Source: Spirodela intermedia
Lineage: Eukaryota; Streptophyta; Magnoliopsida; Alismatales; Araceae
Direction of reading: 5' to 3'
Length of the DNA: 64,000 nucleotides
NCBI GenBank assembly: GCA_902729315.2
Contig: LR746271.1
Coordinates: 4,291,001 to 4,355,000 of the forward strand
Shown: positions 26,805-39,121 of the stretch, in pieces
Numbering within the stretch: position 1 is the first letter of the stretch
Layout of the letters: each line of letters begins with the position of its first letter
Notes under the pieces: generated by a model
What the model was told of the DNA's origin: nothing
What the model saw: only the letters and a program-made list of their open reading frames with translations
The model's database searches: none
Program-made: the position numbers and the translations under genes

Positions 26805-27142
26805 TTATGTTTTCATTCATAGTAATTACGTGGAACTGTCAAGTTCTTAGACAGTAATGTCTACTATTTTATGTTCAATGAGACTGTTTCTAAAAAAGGA
26901 AGTTATTTTGTTTTTCTGTTTGCACATGGGTGCATGACTCAGTCATGAATGCCACTAAATGGAATCCGTCTGGAATCCAATCGATAGGTTGTGTAAATTA
27001 TTCATTCATTCCTTCAAGATTTCATTTATGTAAACTGTTCCTTATTAATGATGGTATACATTCCTTCATTAACGATTATGTGATATGCTGATCATATTTT
27101 CTCAATTTTTGTCTTTTAGATGGGGACGAGGAGAGTGATTGA
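17023..27142 (+). CDS. HIRIP3-like histone chaperone with two DEK-C domains and a CHZ motif
   Basis: Nine exons: 17023-17123, 19095-19200, 22242-22537, 22693-22798, 22883-23266, 23378-23457, 23534-23658, 25521-25772 and 27120-27142 (TGA). All are joined by GT-AG introns in phase and give 490 residues. Domains in order: DEK-C 1 (about residues 15-70, with [17 protein letters not shown]); an acidic linker; DEK-C 2 (about 145-205, with [17 protein letters not shown]); a Lys/Ser-rich nuclear-type stretch (about 205-330); a conserved helical block ([21 protein letters not shown]); the CHZ motif [17 protein letters not shown] (about 415-430); and a Glu/Asp-rich tail ending in DEESD. CHZ motifs bind H2A-H2B (yeast Chz1, animal HIRIP3), so a nuclear H2A-H2B chaperone is expected. 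The start ATG is the first in a GC-rich leader. Introns reach 3.0 kb (19201-22241). Confidence 0.87.
19201..22241 (+). other. 3-kb intron with probable LTR-like remnant
   Basis: A GT-AG intron between the first DEK-C exon and the acidic exon. Around 20,300-20,640 a stretch beginning ACACAAGATTTAAAGTGGTT resembles the mid-LTR text of plant Ty1/copia-type elements, but I found no paired LTR, primer site or target duplication. Two copies of GATCATGGTTG lie at about 19,983 and 19,998. No exon is recognised here. Confidence 0.35.
22799..22882 (+). other. 84-base intron that keeps the reading frame open
   Basis: A GTAACT donor follows CTAGACGGG and a TTCTCAG acceptor precedes GTTCTTGAA. The intron is 84 bases, a multiple of three, without an in-frame stop. 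Retention would therefore add 28 residues immediately after the second DEK-C domain instead of truncating the protein. Confidence 0.7.
26755..26804. repeat. (TA)n-(GA)n microsatellite in the last intron of the HIRIP3-like gene
   Basis: About 15 TA units run directly into about 9 GA units inside the 25773-27119 intron. Confidence 0.93.
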
Positions 27143-30100
27143 TTATGATACTATAACTCTTTCCTTCCAGCACAACTGATGGGCGCATTTCCTTCTCCTT
27201 CCTGCCCTGCACCTTGTATCTTACCTCAGTTTCCTTCCATGTAATCACTGAACTACATGAAATTGTCCTAGTGTCTGTAGCAAATAGTAAAGTTTTTCTC
27301 CTGTGAAAAGCTAACATTTCAATGAATATTGATTCCTAATCAGTAATTAGCCTACTATCTTTGGTGGTTTTTTTGGGTCTTCACTGTTGAATGCTGATGT
27401 ATTCTCCACTATCATGTTTCTGATCAACTCTGTCCAAGCCCATGTGGGTCAGATCCATGTGGTCAAAAGGATCATTGGCACTAGCTACCTTAGAAAGTCA
27501 CTTCTAACTATATGCTCATATGGAATTAGTTTATACTGTGAGTAATTTGGAGAGCATAATTGCCCACTGAAGAGAGAGGTTCAATTAGCAATGATCTAAA
27601 AATGTTGGAGGTTAGTGCATGAATAGTCAGATTTCAAGTTTTATGCATATGATTTTTCCTATTTTTAGAGAGGTGTGAGAATGAAGAGTTCTTCAACATA
27701 TTTGTTTCAATGGCTACCAGCAACGCATTCACAATGTGGGTTCTGAAGTGTGGGCATGTCACTATGGCATGCAAATGGCACTTGAAACTTTTTGCTGTTT
27801 ATTTAATTCTTCACTCTATGAGTTGACTAGTTATCCTCAAATAAGAATACTAGTTAAAATATATCTTTTCAAAGTTTGGTAGATAAATCACAATGTTTTA
27901 AAGTTTGAATAAAAATTATACAAAAATGTAAAATGGCCTCTTCTACCTTTGAATGTGTTTGGTCATATCTAAACACATCAAAAGATAGTTTATTTGACCC
28001 AACAGTTGCAAAAACCTTTTGTAAATACTGGTCATAACAATGTGGCATATAAATTTGAAGTATATCTATCTTTCCTTGAAAACAAACTCTATAGTCAGTA
28101 TGGTATTCATACAACTTATTGCTCAAAATATTAGGAAGTTTAAATGTTTGCATGATAGCTAAATTTAGTTGTAGATTCCATCGATGTAGAAAAATTAAAT
28201 GACATTCAAAATAGTCATGGTTGTCAAAAAAATCTCGTTTCTTATCTATCTTAGTGCTTGATAGCTCACTCCTTGCCTCTACTATTGATATATTTCACTA
28301 ATTTATAGTATGGCCTTTGATTTTAATAGCTTTTCTATTTTTGTAATTATGTGGAAGGGTGACAATATTCATACTCCAGTATGATGGAAAATCTTCATTT
28401 CTTATGTGTGATGCAAGTTCACCTCATTCAAGGAGCAGTCAGTGTATTGAAAATTTGAGCAAATGTTTGAACCTACTGCAATAATAGAGGTAGAGGTTTC
28501 TAGGGACTATGAAAATGGCAGAGACAATGGAAAATTAGATTGACAGTTGGGATATGGATAGGAGAATTGAGTGATGGGTTTTTCTATAAAAAAAATTCCA
28601 AAGAGATTTTTCATTAATGAAGATTTTCTATAAGATGAAGAAATTCAATAATATTTCTATGGTAAATGTAATCATATTTGAAATTTCGAGGGCACTATCA
28701 AAACATAAACGTCAAATAAGTATTTACCAAGTTTTGTGATCAAATGTTTGGAATATAGGATACTTGACATAGTTTGAAGAACAATCATGCATTTAAATAT
28801 ATAGCTGGTTGAGGAAGCACCAATGCCATGGATCAAACTATTTAGAGTAGAGAGTTTTTGAAAATTTAGTAAGTATCATTCAAATGCCTCTACAAAATAA
28901 AATCATTGAAGTGTACATTCAATATATTTTGCTCAACAAATGAGACAACATGGGTAGCATTAATGCTATTTCTATGCCACTAATGTTTGAACAAATATGG
29001 AAGCATCAGAAGGGTTTTCTTTGTAACTCTATAGAAGGCAGATCAAATATTAACTGAGAACAATGTTCATATTGATGAAATTTTCAGACTTTAACATAGG
29101 TTAGAATGTCATTAATAAGCTTCACCAAGTTTTAATAAAACTACTGCTAGCAAATAAACAAGATCATAGAGTGTTAATAGATTAGCCCAACTAACTTCTT
29201 CAAGTTTGTCCATAACATGACTTCCGAATCATTTAGATGGATGCGAGTTTGATGGTATAGTTGAGTAACAACAAGTGTCAATTCTAAGAAAAAGTAGAAA
29301 ATTAAACTGTGGTAAACAACCAATTTCACAACACAAAAAGACTAAGAAAAAAGGAAAATAAAAATTAAGATATGTGACATTGAAGCCCTTGATCTTCTTG
29401 TAAAATAACTTTTATTTATTTATTATAAATTGATTCAAGAGAAGGGCGCAACTAATTAGCCAAAATGGATGATTATGAATGAAGAATTTTACAACAAAGT
29501 ATTATTAACTTTCAATGAATAAATAATTATCCATCAGAACTTAATAGGTGATGAAAGTATATAGTTGATCTGTTTGAAACCAACTTATTGACCATCAATA
29601 TGTTGTAAAAAATCAGGAACGCATTAAATTTATTATGTTCATCATACGTTAACTTCAACTAATATTTTACAGAAGCCAATGGCACAAGTAGTTGGTAAAA
29701 TGGAATAACATGTAGACAGAAAGAAAAATCGTATAAGATGAAACTATCTAGACTATTATAATATAACTATAGAGAATAAAAACTGTTGCTATAGTCACTG
29801 TCCGAGTAATTTAGATGCATGGTCGCTATTCTGCTTGGAACCCATTGAAGGTCTATCAATCAGCTTATGTACAGTCACACACGCAATAAGGGTAAGACAG
29901 GACACCGCTCCAGAGGAAAAGGGGCTGATTCTGCAGGATGGCAGCCTCAGGAGGAGGGGAAGTGCCTACGGAGTTTGGATGGCAGCAGCATGTGAGCTAG
30001 TGACAGAGAGAGTGGGGAATGAAAGCGGAAGAAGGGATGCTTCTGGTCTTGGCATAGTAGGAGGATTAGGAGAGGCGGATGCCGGGGAGGAGCCTTCTGG

Positions 30101-30960
30101 ATCAGTAGACAGACCACTGGGGAAGTTAATACGTTTCTAGGGTAGAAGACTCCAAAGTCTCTGATCCTTTGATAGATCAGTTCTACCTTCCAGAGATGTA
30201 CCTTCAGACCCGAATACGGAAAGCACTACGTCTCACAGAGGATTACATCGTCTCTGCATGATTACTTTGCAATGATCGAAGCCCATAATAAAATAAAATA
30301 TCACGATCATTTTATTTTTTTAATATAGAAAATCTAGCTTTATTTCAACCGCCATATGAGTGGTGTTCTCATGTGTGTGAACGAACAGCGATTAGTCAAA
30401 CTTGGAACTGCTTCTCAACCATGTTGACGCGGGTGAATCACGTGCAAAGCATACAATAATAGGTCACCAGAAAAGAGAAGAAACCCACCCAATGAACTAA
30501 GTGAAACGGTTTCCTTTGTTTACTTTTCGGATTAAATAATATATGTCCGGGTGTGGAAGATAAAGAAGGAACTGGAAGGCATTCCCACATGACGAAGGCG
30601 AAGGAGCAGGCAGAACGTTCACATTGGTTCATGAACAATAATTGGTAGCCAGGAGGCTCCACCTCCACCTCTCGAGTTACTTACTTTCGATGCAGACGCT
30701 CAGCAACCGCGCATTGACCTGCAGCTCTTGACAAGTTTGGAAGGATTGATTAAGCGGAGTTGGCAGGGTTTTCCCAGCGATGGGGGTATCCTTGTGGAGG
30801 TGGGGCTAAACTCCATTCTCTGTTCACGTGGGGCCATTTCTCTTTGCCTGTGGAAGGAATAAAAGACGGCATGAGATGAAAGCACCTTCTGCTCTGAAGG
30901 CTGAGGGTATCCAATGCTTGGTAGACCATAACCCTCGCATGAAGACCTCACTCTCCAAGA
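27143..30960. other. Intergenic, AT-rich, no gene recognised
   Basis: 27,143-29,800 is AT-rich and stop-dense. A 3' UTR of the HIRIP3-like gene probably ends near 27,330. At 29,835-30,140 there is a GC-richer open stretch of 101 codons on the + strand (QDTAPEEKGLILQDGSLRRR). It has no homology I recognise and no neighbouring exons, so I do not call it a gene. Confidence 0.55.
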
Positions 30961-30965
30961 TCCTT

Positions 30966-30990
30966 CAACTCTCTCTCACTCTTCTCTCCC

Positions 30991-31034
<44 letters not shown>

Positions 31035-31156
31035 CCCCTCTCTCCTCTCTCACCTCTCTCCCCTCTCCCCTCTCTCCTCTTTCTCACCTCTCCCCTCTCT
31101 CCCCTCTCCCCTCTCTCCTCTTTCTCACCTCTCCCCTCTCCCCTCTCTCCACTCTC

Positions 31157-31190
<34 letters not shown>

Positions 31191-31200
31191 GCTCGCTCGC
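30966..31200. repeat. 235-base nearly pure polypyrimidine tract
   Basis: Almost only C and T on the + strand, with CT runs at both ends and internal near-repeats of a CTCTCCCCTCTCTCC-type unit and TTTCTCACCTC. It ends in three CGCT units. It lies about 1.5 kb upstream of the ERF gene. Confidence 0.9.
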
Positions 31201-32588
31201 TCTAGACGCGTGCATGCATGTGAGTTAGCTTTTGGGCATTGTGTGGAGGATCAAGCCTGAGATGTTGGCCAGCTTGCTTCAACGGACAGACTGTAGAAAA
31301 TAAAGAAAATGACGTGAAGGCCCTCCTCCCTAGTGATTCATGCGCGTATAACAATGGAAACGGTGGACCCACAATTACCTGTTTTGCGAAGGACGATGAT
31401 CAGATCGTCACGCCCAGCCGTCCAAACCCACGTTACACCCTGCGAACGTGGTCAAACAGTCAGCCGACAATGTCTATTTGATCTGATTTCACCATTCTAA
31501 TGGTGAAAACAGCGGAAAAGCAGTCTTTACGGGGTTGCATTTTCTCTCTGAGAGTATATAGATAACTCTTGTGACAAAGAGAGGAGAGTACAAACGTAAA
31601 ATTGATATTTCGGTGGATATGGAAGAGAAGGAGAGAGGAAGATGGGCCACAAGAATGCTGGGCGGCAAGAAAGGAATCGTACCTGATTGGGCCGTACTCT
31701 TCCGCTGACTAGATTAAATAAGTGTCCACTTTTGCATCTTGAAGGATTCCTGTCTTGAAATAAATGAAGAGAGGAACCGTTGTTTCTCTCTCTCCCCTTC
31801 TAGTTCCTTCCTCTCTGTCTCAAAGCTAATATTTTATTCCATCCTCTCTCTCTCTCTCTCTCTCATATGAGAATGGGATATTGTGAGGCATATATGTGCT
31901 CTCATTTCCCATTCTCTCTCTCTCTCTCTCTCCCTCTCTCTCTAGAAATATATAGATATATCAAGTCAAAATCTTACCTATATCATATATGGCTCCCTCA
32001 TGCCCCCTTATTATATGTTCTCTCTATCTCTCTCTCTCTCTCTCTCTCTTTCGTGTGCCCTCAAAGTCAACACAACTGTTTGTTATGTCTCCGCAGTCTC
32101 CGTATCTGAAACTCTCTCTGTTTCTCGGTAAGAGACGGTACCTTCCAACTTATCAATATCATCCATTTTTAGAAGTGTTGTCAGGGGTTAAAACGGTGGT
32201 GCCGCTAAAGTGGGCCAGAAAGGAAAGAGAAAGAAGAGAGAAAGACAGGAAGAGAGAGAGAGAGAGAGAGAGGTGTCCTATAATCTAAAAGACGAGTCTT
32301 CCGCACGCGGTTTAGGACAGAAGAGATCCAGCTAGCAGCAGCAGCGGACCATCTATGAGCTGTTCTATGACGTGGGGTTTCCTCCATCCCCCCATCCCGG
32401 AAGCTGCAGCCTCTGGGGAACCTGTTTCCAAGACAGATAAAATCGATCCAACCAGTTCTCCACCCAGATAATTTTGTTCATTCCACCATGAAACCCCCAA
32501 CCAAGATATGTCCTCCCACTTATTATTAGAACTAATCTTCTTACTTTTACCTCTTCCTACTCTCCCAGGCACCCCCACCTCGCCCTTC
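31201..32588. other. Upstream region of the ERF gene with several short CT/GA runs
   Basis: No gene is recognised. CT runs lie at about 31,845-31,863, 31,913-31,943 and 32,020-32,050, and a GA run at about 32,251-32,272. Open frames here pass through the repeats. The final 300 bases are the likely ERF promoter. Confidence 0.5.
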
Positions 32589-32596
32589 TATATAAG
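32589..32596 (+). promoter_or_regulatory. TATA box of the ERF gene
   Basis: TATATAAG lies 88 bases upstream of the ATG at 32684. Transcription should begin near 32,620, giving a purine-rich leader of about 60 bases. Confidence 0.75.
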
Positions 32597-32683
32597 TACC
32601 CTCCACCTTTCCTCCTTCCCCCACACTGCAGCATAGAAGTGCAAAGAGAGGAGGAGAGAAGAAGCGCCCTCAAGATCTGTCCC

Positions 32684-33295
32684 ATGGTGAAGGAAGTCAG
32701 CGGCAGCACAATCAATGACGCTCCGAGCTTCCATTCGGATCGCGGCAGCAGGAAGAGGCAGTACAAGGGGGTGAGGATGAGGAGCTGGGGGACCTGGGTC
32801 TCCGAGATAAGGGCCCCGAACCAGAGGACGAGGATATGGCTAGGCTCCTACTCCACTGCTGAGGCAGCGGCAAGAGCTTACGACGCTGCTCTTCTCTGCC
32901 TCAAGGGCTCCTCCGCCAACCTCAACTTCCCTTCTACCACCGCTCATCACCACCACAGCGCCGCTGTTATGTCCCCAAAGTCCATTCAGAGGGTGGCCGC
33001 CGCCGCCGCCGCCGCCGCCGTCGCCGCTACCCCATATTCGTCATCTTCTCCAGACTTATTTCCAGCGCCGCGGCCGTCTTCACCTCCGTCGACGTCTTCT
33101 TCGGAGACGGTCACTGCCTGTGTTGAAGAGCTTATATTGAACGAGAGCAGATTGGAAGGTTCCCTGACAGATTTCGGTGGACTTCCATCGTCTCCAAAAT
33201 ACGGAGATCCCATGCTGAGTGGATGGAATGATTTTAGCCCTCGCATTGACGAGTGGGACGAAGAAGGTGGCATCAACTTGTGGAACTTCTATTGA
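32684..33295 (+). CDS. AP2/ERF transcription factor, DREB subfamily, ERF012/ERF014-like
   Basis: An intronless gene of 203 residues. The start is the first ATG after the TATA box; the frame is open a little further upstream but without an ATG. A single AP2 domain spans residues 27-83: [20 protein letters not shown], then [20 protein letters not shown], ending LNFP. The Val in WVSEIR sits at the position where DREB-type domains have Val and ERF-type have Ala, so binding to DRE/CRT-like rather than GCC-box sites is expected. The domain and the C-terminal LWNFY resemble the ERF012/ERF013/ERF014 group. After the domain come a His run, a poly-Ala run coded by GCC repeats (about residues 106-113), a Ser/Pro-rich stretch, then an acidic, aromatic C-terminus likely to act in activation. 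Nuclear. The exact orthologue is not assigned. Confidence 0.93.
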   Translation: MVKEVSGSTINDAPSFHSDRGSRKRQYKGVRMRSWGTWVSEIRAPNQRTRIWLGSYSTAEAAARAYDAALLCLKGSSANLNFPSTTAHHHHSAAVMSPKSIQRVAAAAAAAAVAATPYSSSSPDLFPAPRPSSPPSTSSSETVTACVEELILNESRLEGSLTDFGGLPSSPKYGDPMLSGWNDFSPRIDEWDEEGGINLWNFY

Positions 33296-36200
33296 TCTAC
33301 TTCGCCCTCCTACTTGTCGCTAGCTTCTTAATATTCTTGTGAATTAGCCTGAGAAAGGCACCTGAAACTGTAGTACTAACGCTGGTTGAGCAGATAGAAT
33401 TCTCTAGATTTGTAATTCTTCATTCATTCATTCATGTACCTCAAGAAGAATGGCCCCCCGCGCTGTGAAAGATAAAACCCTCCAAGTCTCTCCATTATCC
33501 AATGGAGACGTACCTTTCTTTTAGGATGACCTCAAGCAAATTACTACCTTTCCTCCTACAATCTAAGAATCTTATATTCATAAAACACATTACACAATTT
33601 ATATATGTAAAAATTTATTAAAAAGCTTATATTTATCGCCACAGATGATAAGACTATCTGGGCCAGAAGCTAAATTCTTCGAATATCACTCCTTAGAGAG
33701 GGATCCAAATGTACATACGTATGACACAACAGTTAAGGGAATGGAAAACCATGGAGCCTTGGTGAGGAAAATAACGCACAGATCAACGAGAGAGGGTGGA
33801 AAATGATAGTATCACACTTCTCCCACCTTCTAGGGAAATATAGGAACAGTAGTGTGTGACAAATGTACCTTTCATTTTCCCACCTTCCAAAAGGTCCAGT
33901 CTTCAATGTAGTTTGAGATTTTGAATTGTTCTCAAGTGGGTCTTGGTCTTTATGTTTAGCTGTAGGCTAGACTTCCGAAGGCCTCGATTTTTACTTTTTT
34001 CAGTTTTGAAAGTTGGAATAACCAGTATTATGCCTCGATTTATCCTTACCCTCATCTATCATTTGCCTATAGAATCCAAATGTTAGTTCTGAAGAGTCTT
34101 GATTAGTCCAGTTCTTACTGAAGCTCAATTGAAAGAAGACTCAGAATTGAGCTCCGAATTGGTCCCTCATAATGTGGAACACTGGCCGAGATAGGCCTCA
34201 TACGTGGATGAGCACATAAATATCAATGAAGAAGGATAGAGAGAAAGAGTTTGTCAAGTTAGCTTCAAGTCACAGTCTAGATTCACACCAAAAGTAAAGA
34301 AAGGCTCGGTTTTATGTTTTGACTTGATTTTGAAGTCAAAAGTTCAAAGGAAAAGTTAGCTCAAGATAAACATTGATTTTACTTTATTTATGCATACATT
34401 TAGTCCTAGATTTTATGTATTATACTAAAATAGTGAATAAATTTTGAATTATTTTATTTTGTTGAAGAATCGAAGAATAGATGAAAATTTTATTTAGCTT
34501 ATTTTCTTCATGCACTGTGGTTGAAAACTTTGCAACTCCCAAAGCATATGAATTCTTAGGAACTGAAATACACAGAAATATCCAAAATTAGCTCCTTCCA
34601 AATGTCTATGTTCAGGGTGTTGAGACTTTTCATGTCTTCCAGCATAGGATATGGCTAGATTATTCTCCTTTTATGTCAATTCATAGTACAAGTGTCAGTT
34701 TTCTGTGCATTAACTTAAGTTTATTCAGTAAATGTTAGAAAATTGACTAATTTAATAACATGATTATTTGTAACTCATGGAAAAAAATGGTATTCCTAGT
34801 TGAAGTGTTATTTAGCTAGCCAGTGCATTGTAGGGTGAACTATAAAAGGCAAATAAACAAGATCCGAATAAAAGGCTAGTGTAGTACTCTTATATGCTTC
34901 TCTTCAAGAAGAGAGGGAGAGAAACTTATGTGTAGAATTTTAGATAGAGGATTATAATTTTCCAAATTTTTTGAGTTTCAAAACTTTTAGGTTTCTATTA
35001 TAGGTGAAGTTTGAATTGGGCATCTATTGAACTAAATTGTAGCCAATATTCTTACCATATTTAATCACGTCATGTTCAATATTCGTAGATAAGTATCAAT
35101 GAGCGACATAAGCTAGGCATTTGGACTAGCATAGTTCTTTGGCATATTGTGCGTCAAAATCATGGATATTTAATATAATGGTGCCAGCCCAGCCTTGTTT
35201 TTGCTGTCTGAAACCCTTTTTCAGCATGTCATATGCCCACAATTAGTAACATGGAATCTCATTGCTCTCTCTTCACACTTTGTTCCCCCTTACAACTTTT
35301 CAAATAGGAGCATGTAGGAAGTGGAGCGAAATCTAACTAATCATATGTACATCTTCAAAGGAGTATAGCTTGACCAACATAGCCAAGAGCCCATCCTTAG
35401 GTTTTTCCCTTATATCTAGGTGGACAGGGTTTGGACATGTTCTAAATGACACCCATTTAAGACCTCACTCAAGTCTATCAAAGAAAGATTCACGAATCCC
35501 AAAGGTTGATGCTAGATGCAATTACTTAATAAGAATAAACCCTACTATATTTCATACCATTGTGCATTCATAAAATTTTGATGAAAACTGATAGAAATAA
35601 GGGAAACTCAAAGACTTATCTTGCTAGTTCACCAAAATTTATGGCTGTGTATGACCAAGAACTTTAGTTGAGTGCCCAATCATTCCTTTAAAAGTATTGA
35701 GATCCCATGACAATTATAATATTGTTCCTCAAATCAAAAGGGTTCTTTCTAATTATGGGGAAAAAGGGAAAATGAGTGTACTAACTTGTAGTAGGCTTGT
35801 CATATTTTTTTACAATAAAGCATTTGACTATTCTATCAACTAAAATAGAATCAAGGTGAAAGAACCTAATCAAATATTTTTCAAGTTTGAAACTCTAAAA
35901 AAAGAGCACACCAAAAGGAGGCATATGCATCTTTCTCCTAAATTTATTATAGGGCTAATGTGCACTTGTCATTGTATTTAAATATTCATTATCTAATAAT
36001 ATTTATAATTAAAACTTAATAAGATATTAGTATAGATGTAAGTCTTAAGTCGAACATAATAAGATTGATTAATCCATCGTAAAAAACTAATTTAGTTTAT
36101 ATATAGAATAGTTTTAATATTTTATCAATATTTAATAAAAAGAGTAAAATAGAAGGGTGAGATGAGAAGATTAAAAAAAGCAAAGAATAAGAGGGAAAGA

Positions 36201-37473
36201 GAGAGAGAAGGAGAGGAAGATTAGTCAATAGAGAGAAGAAGAAAGAGAGAGAGATCTCACGAGAGATGGAGAGAGAAGAAGAGATCTCACGAGAGGGAGA
36301 GAGAGAAATAAGACAATAATAAAGATAGAGAGAAACACGATCAAGTTGTTTTCACGGTGACCATAATTCTCGAATAAATGTGTACTCAAAAATTTATATG
36401 CACGACATGAATTCAGCTATGAATGTCTTCATCTTATCTGAATAGTTCAACACTTATTAATCAACCTTTAATTTCGTTGATTTCACATTCAAAAATATAA
36501 AAATACTCAGTATTCAAAGAACATCGGGAACACAAATACTTCAAGATTCGACTGTAAAAATCAATAGAAAATAAGTTGGACACTATCTTGGCTTAATTTC
36601 ATACAAGTTTCAAAATATTTAGAAAAGGAATAAAAATTATTCATTAGGATTTGAATTAGTTTTACTCATTTCAATTAAAACATATATGAAATAGAAATAA
36701 CTTGTCGTAAAATATAAATAAATATTAAAATTACGTAAATAAATGACAAAAGTAGGAAAGAAATTGTTGCCCAAATTTAGTCTATCTCTTAGGCAACTAG
36801 AGGCATTAGTGTGGTAGCTTGATTTCTTCTAGATGTGTCACATCATGTTGGAAGTCACAGAGGTATCATTCAAAAGTGATGCACCGTTTGTTGAGATCCA
36901 CTAAAAAGAGGGTCGACCATGCTATCACCATTCGCTAGAGGCCTTGAGTGTAATCGAAGGAGGAAGTAATAAACTCGCCGATCATCAAAGTCATTGATTG
37001 AATAAAAGGAGGAAAGAACAAATGTCGTCTTTGCAATTGCTATCAAGTTTTTAAAAATAATCGATAATATCTATTTTACTAGATAATAATCAATTATTAT
37101 CTCTATATCCTTCATAGTGATACGTGCGACAACTTAAGTTCCCAATATTGTGGTGCTTTGGTTGCCACTAGATTAGATGTGCTTAATCACATGACGTATT
37201 GAGGGACGCAGGATTAACCCACCATGAACTGTTGCTGACTAAAAACCTAAGTACATGGTACCGTGGTACTTCATTGGCTGTAAGATCATCCGTTCTGATC
37301 ACATGCAAGTTGAGCGATGTAAGATTCATGAACCACTGATGGATTACTTTACGCTTTGAGTATCGTGACGGTTTGTTTGTTGTAAGATCTCCCATATCTG
37401 GTAACGTAGCTCATTGAGCACTATTAGATCAAACCACCTTAGACCACTACCCTAAAACACATAAGAAAATTTA

Positions 37474-37548
37474 GTCCCACATTAGAAGTATTTGAGGGAT
37501 TGAACTAAATATATACCAAAGCTAAGTTCCATGTTCAGATATCCCTTC
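37474..37548 (+). promoter_or_regulatory. snRNA-type USE/TATA-like arrangement (weak)
   Basis: GTCCCACATTA at 37474-37484 resembles the plant snRNA upstream element (RTCCCACATCG). An AATATATA stretch follows about 23 bases later (about 37508-37515), and TCCCTTC, which is also near the 5' end of U6 RNA, starts 26-27 bases after that. The downstream sequence shows only scattered U6-like words and no T-run terminator, so at best this is a decayed copy. The same element also occurs in plant retroelements. Confidence 0.2.
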
Positions 37549-38198
37549 TCCTGAATAAAATAATGCCTAGGGCTATCTTGAGAGAAGATATTAGGTCGTC
37601 CGCCCTCACGCATGCATGTGTGTACAATACTTCTTGCTCTATGATTGGCCTTTGGGATGTAGTAGGTGAGTGAGTCCTTAGCCACTCGAGCCCAGCTTGT
37701 GGCTCATCTAGTTCAGATCCACCTACTCGAGCGCAATGTCCTTCTAGGTCAGTTGCCAAGTGCTAGCTTGCCAACGGGTGGTGATACTTTTTTATTTTAT
37801 CTTTATATTTTTAAAAATCAAAAATTACATTAAGCCCTTTAATGTCACACTTCGAAAATTAACAATATATTCTTATATTTATTCTGCAAGTTAACACTCA
37901 ATTTAAAATACAAGTTTATTGATGTTAACATAAGATGAAAAAATGAGAGGATAACACATAAAGAAAAGAATGAGATCTTCAAATAAGGCAGTTATTTGTG
38001 ATGAAGTTTAGAAAGTAATGTATGTGTTTTAAAATTGGTGTAATATGTAAGTTCAAAAGGAGTTAAGTGAAGCTCCAAAAGGGGAGAGGTGAATTACGTT
38101 TCTATGGATTTTTTTCAATTTATGTTTTTCACTCATCTATAGATTTGTTGACACAGATTCTCTCATGGCTCTCTTTTTCTCAATACAAGTTCTCTCAA

Positions 38199-38199
<1 letters not shown>

Positions 38200-38237
<38 letters not shown>
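38200..38237. repeat. (CT)n microsatellite
   Basis: About 18 CT units between two copies of a TTCTCTCAAGG-like sequence. Confidence 0.93.
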
Positions 38238-38240
<3 letters not shown>

Positions 38241-38854
38241 GTGGATTCTCTCAAAGTTCTCTCATCACCACCAAGAACACTAAGAAGTTTTATACTAGTT
38301 CACCCCTCAATTGATTACTTTCAGTCCTAGAGGATTCTTCCCGTGTGACTTTACTACACCAATCTTCACGAGATCAGCAACCCAATCACACTAGTTGTCT
38401 CCCTAGAGACATGGTTCTTCAAAGGCACAACTAGGCTACCAAGATTTCATGCCCTTATCTAGATACCTCTCCTCTCACCACCCAAATATCTTTAGGCCTG
38501 ATGGACAATGTCAACTTTTGAGATAGATGTAGTTTAGATCACTAATGTTGAATCAAGATTTGATGTATCATTTTATAATTTGTTGAAGCATGTGGCAGCT
38601 GAGTCTTGAGATAAGATATGTAGATATTTATTAGAGAGTTCTCTAATATCTTCTAAAACTTTCTCCTTTTTATAGTCCACTTCTCTAATCATTTTTTGTC
38701 TTGAAAAGTGGTCAAGAAATTTTTACAATCTAGAATGTGCAGTAGTGAACTTTGTCTTTTTTGTACTTCCAAACTCTCTATTCTCTCATCTCTTTAAATT
38801 GAAATTTGAATCAGATTCATTTCTTCACATAATCACAAAATCTCCCATTATCTT

Positions 38855-39121
38855 CACATAAGTTTCTAACATGTTACTATTTAGATTATTGGTTTGAGAC
38901 TCACACATGACTTTGATATTTTATGAGTTTCTAAATATTTTCTCATGTAAGCTTTTGACTTGTCACTGTTTAAATTTTGGGTTCAAGACTCACACTTGAC
39001 TCTAATATTTCGCATGTTTTAAAATATTTTCTCACATCAGCTTTCAACGTGTCATTGTCCAAGTTCTAAGTTTGAGACCCATATGTGACTTCGATATTTC
39101 ATGAGTTTCTAAATATTTCCT
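38855..39121. repeat. 89-bp tandem repeat, three diverged copies
   Basis: Units begin at 38855, 38944 and 39033. Each starts CACATAAG, CATGTAAG or CACATCAG and ends in AATATTTTCT or AATATTTCCT; inside are variants of TTTGAGACTCACACATGACTT and GATATTTTATGAG. The spacing is exactly 89 bases both times despite many substitutions, so it is an old tandem array with few indels. Confidence 0.82.

Noticed and set aside
36190-36310. GA-rich block with a repeated 15-base word, considered as a CRISPR-like array
   Set aside because: Only two copies, no spacers of regular size, and the sequence is low-complexity plant DNA.
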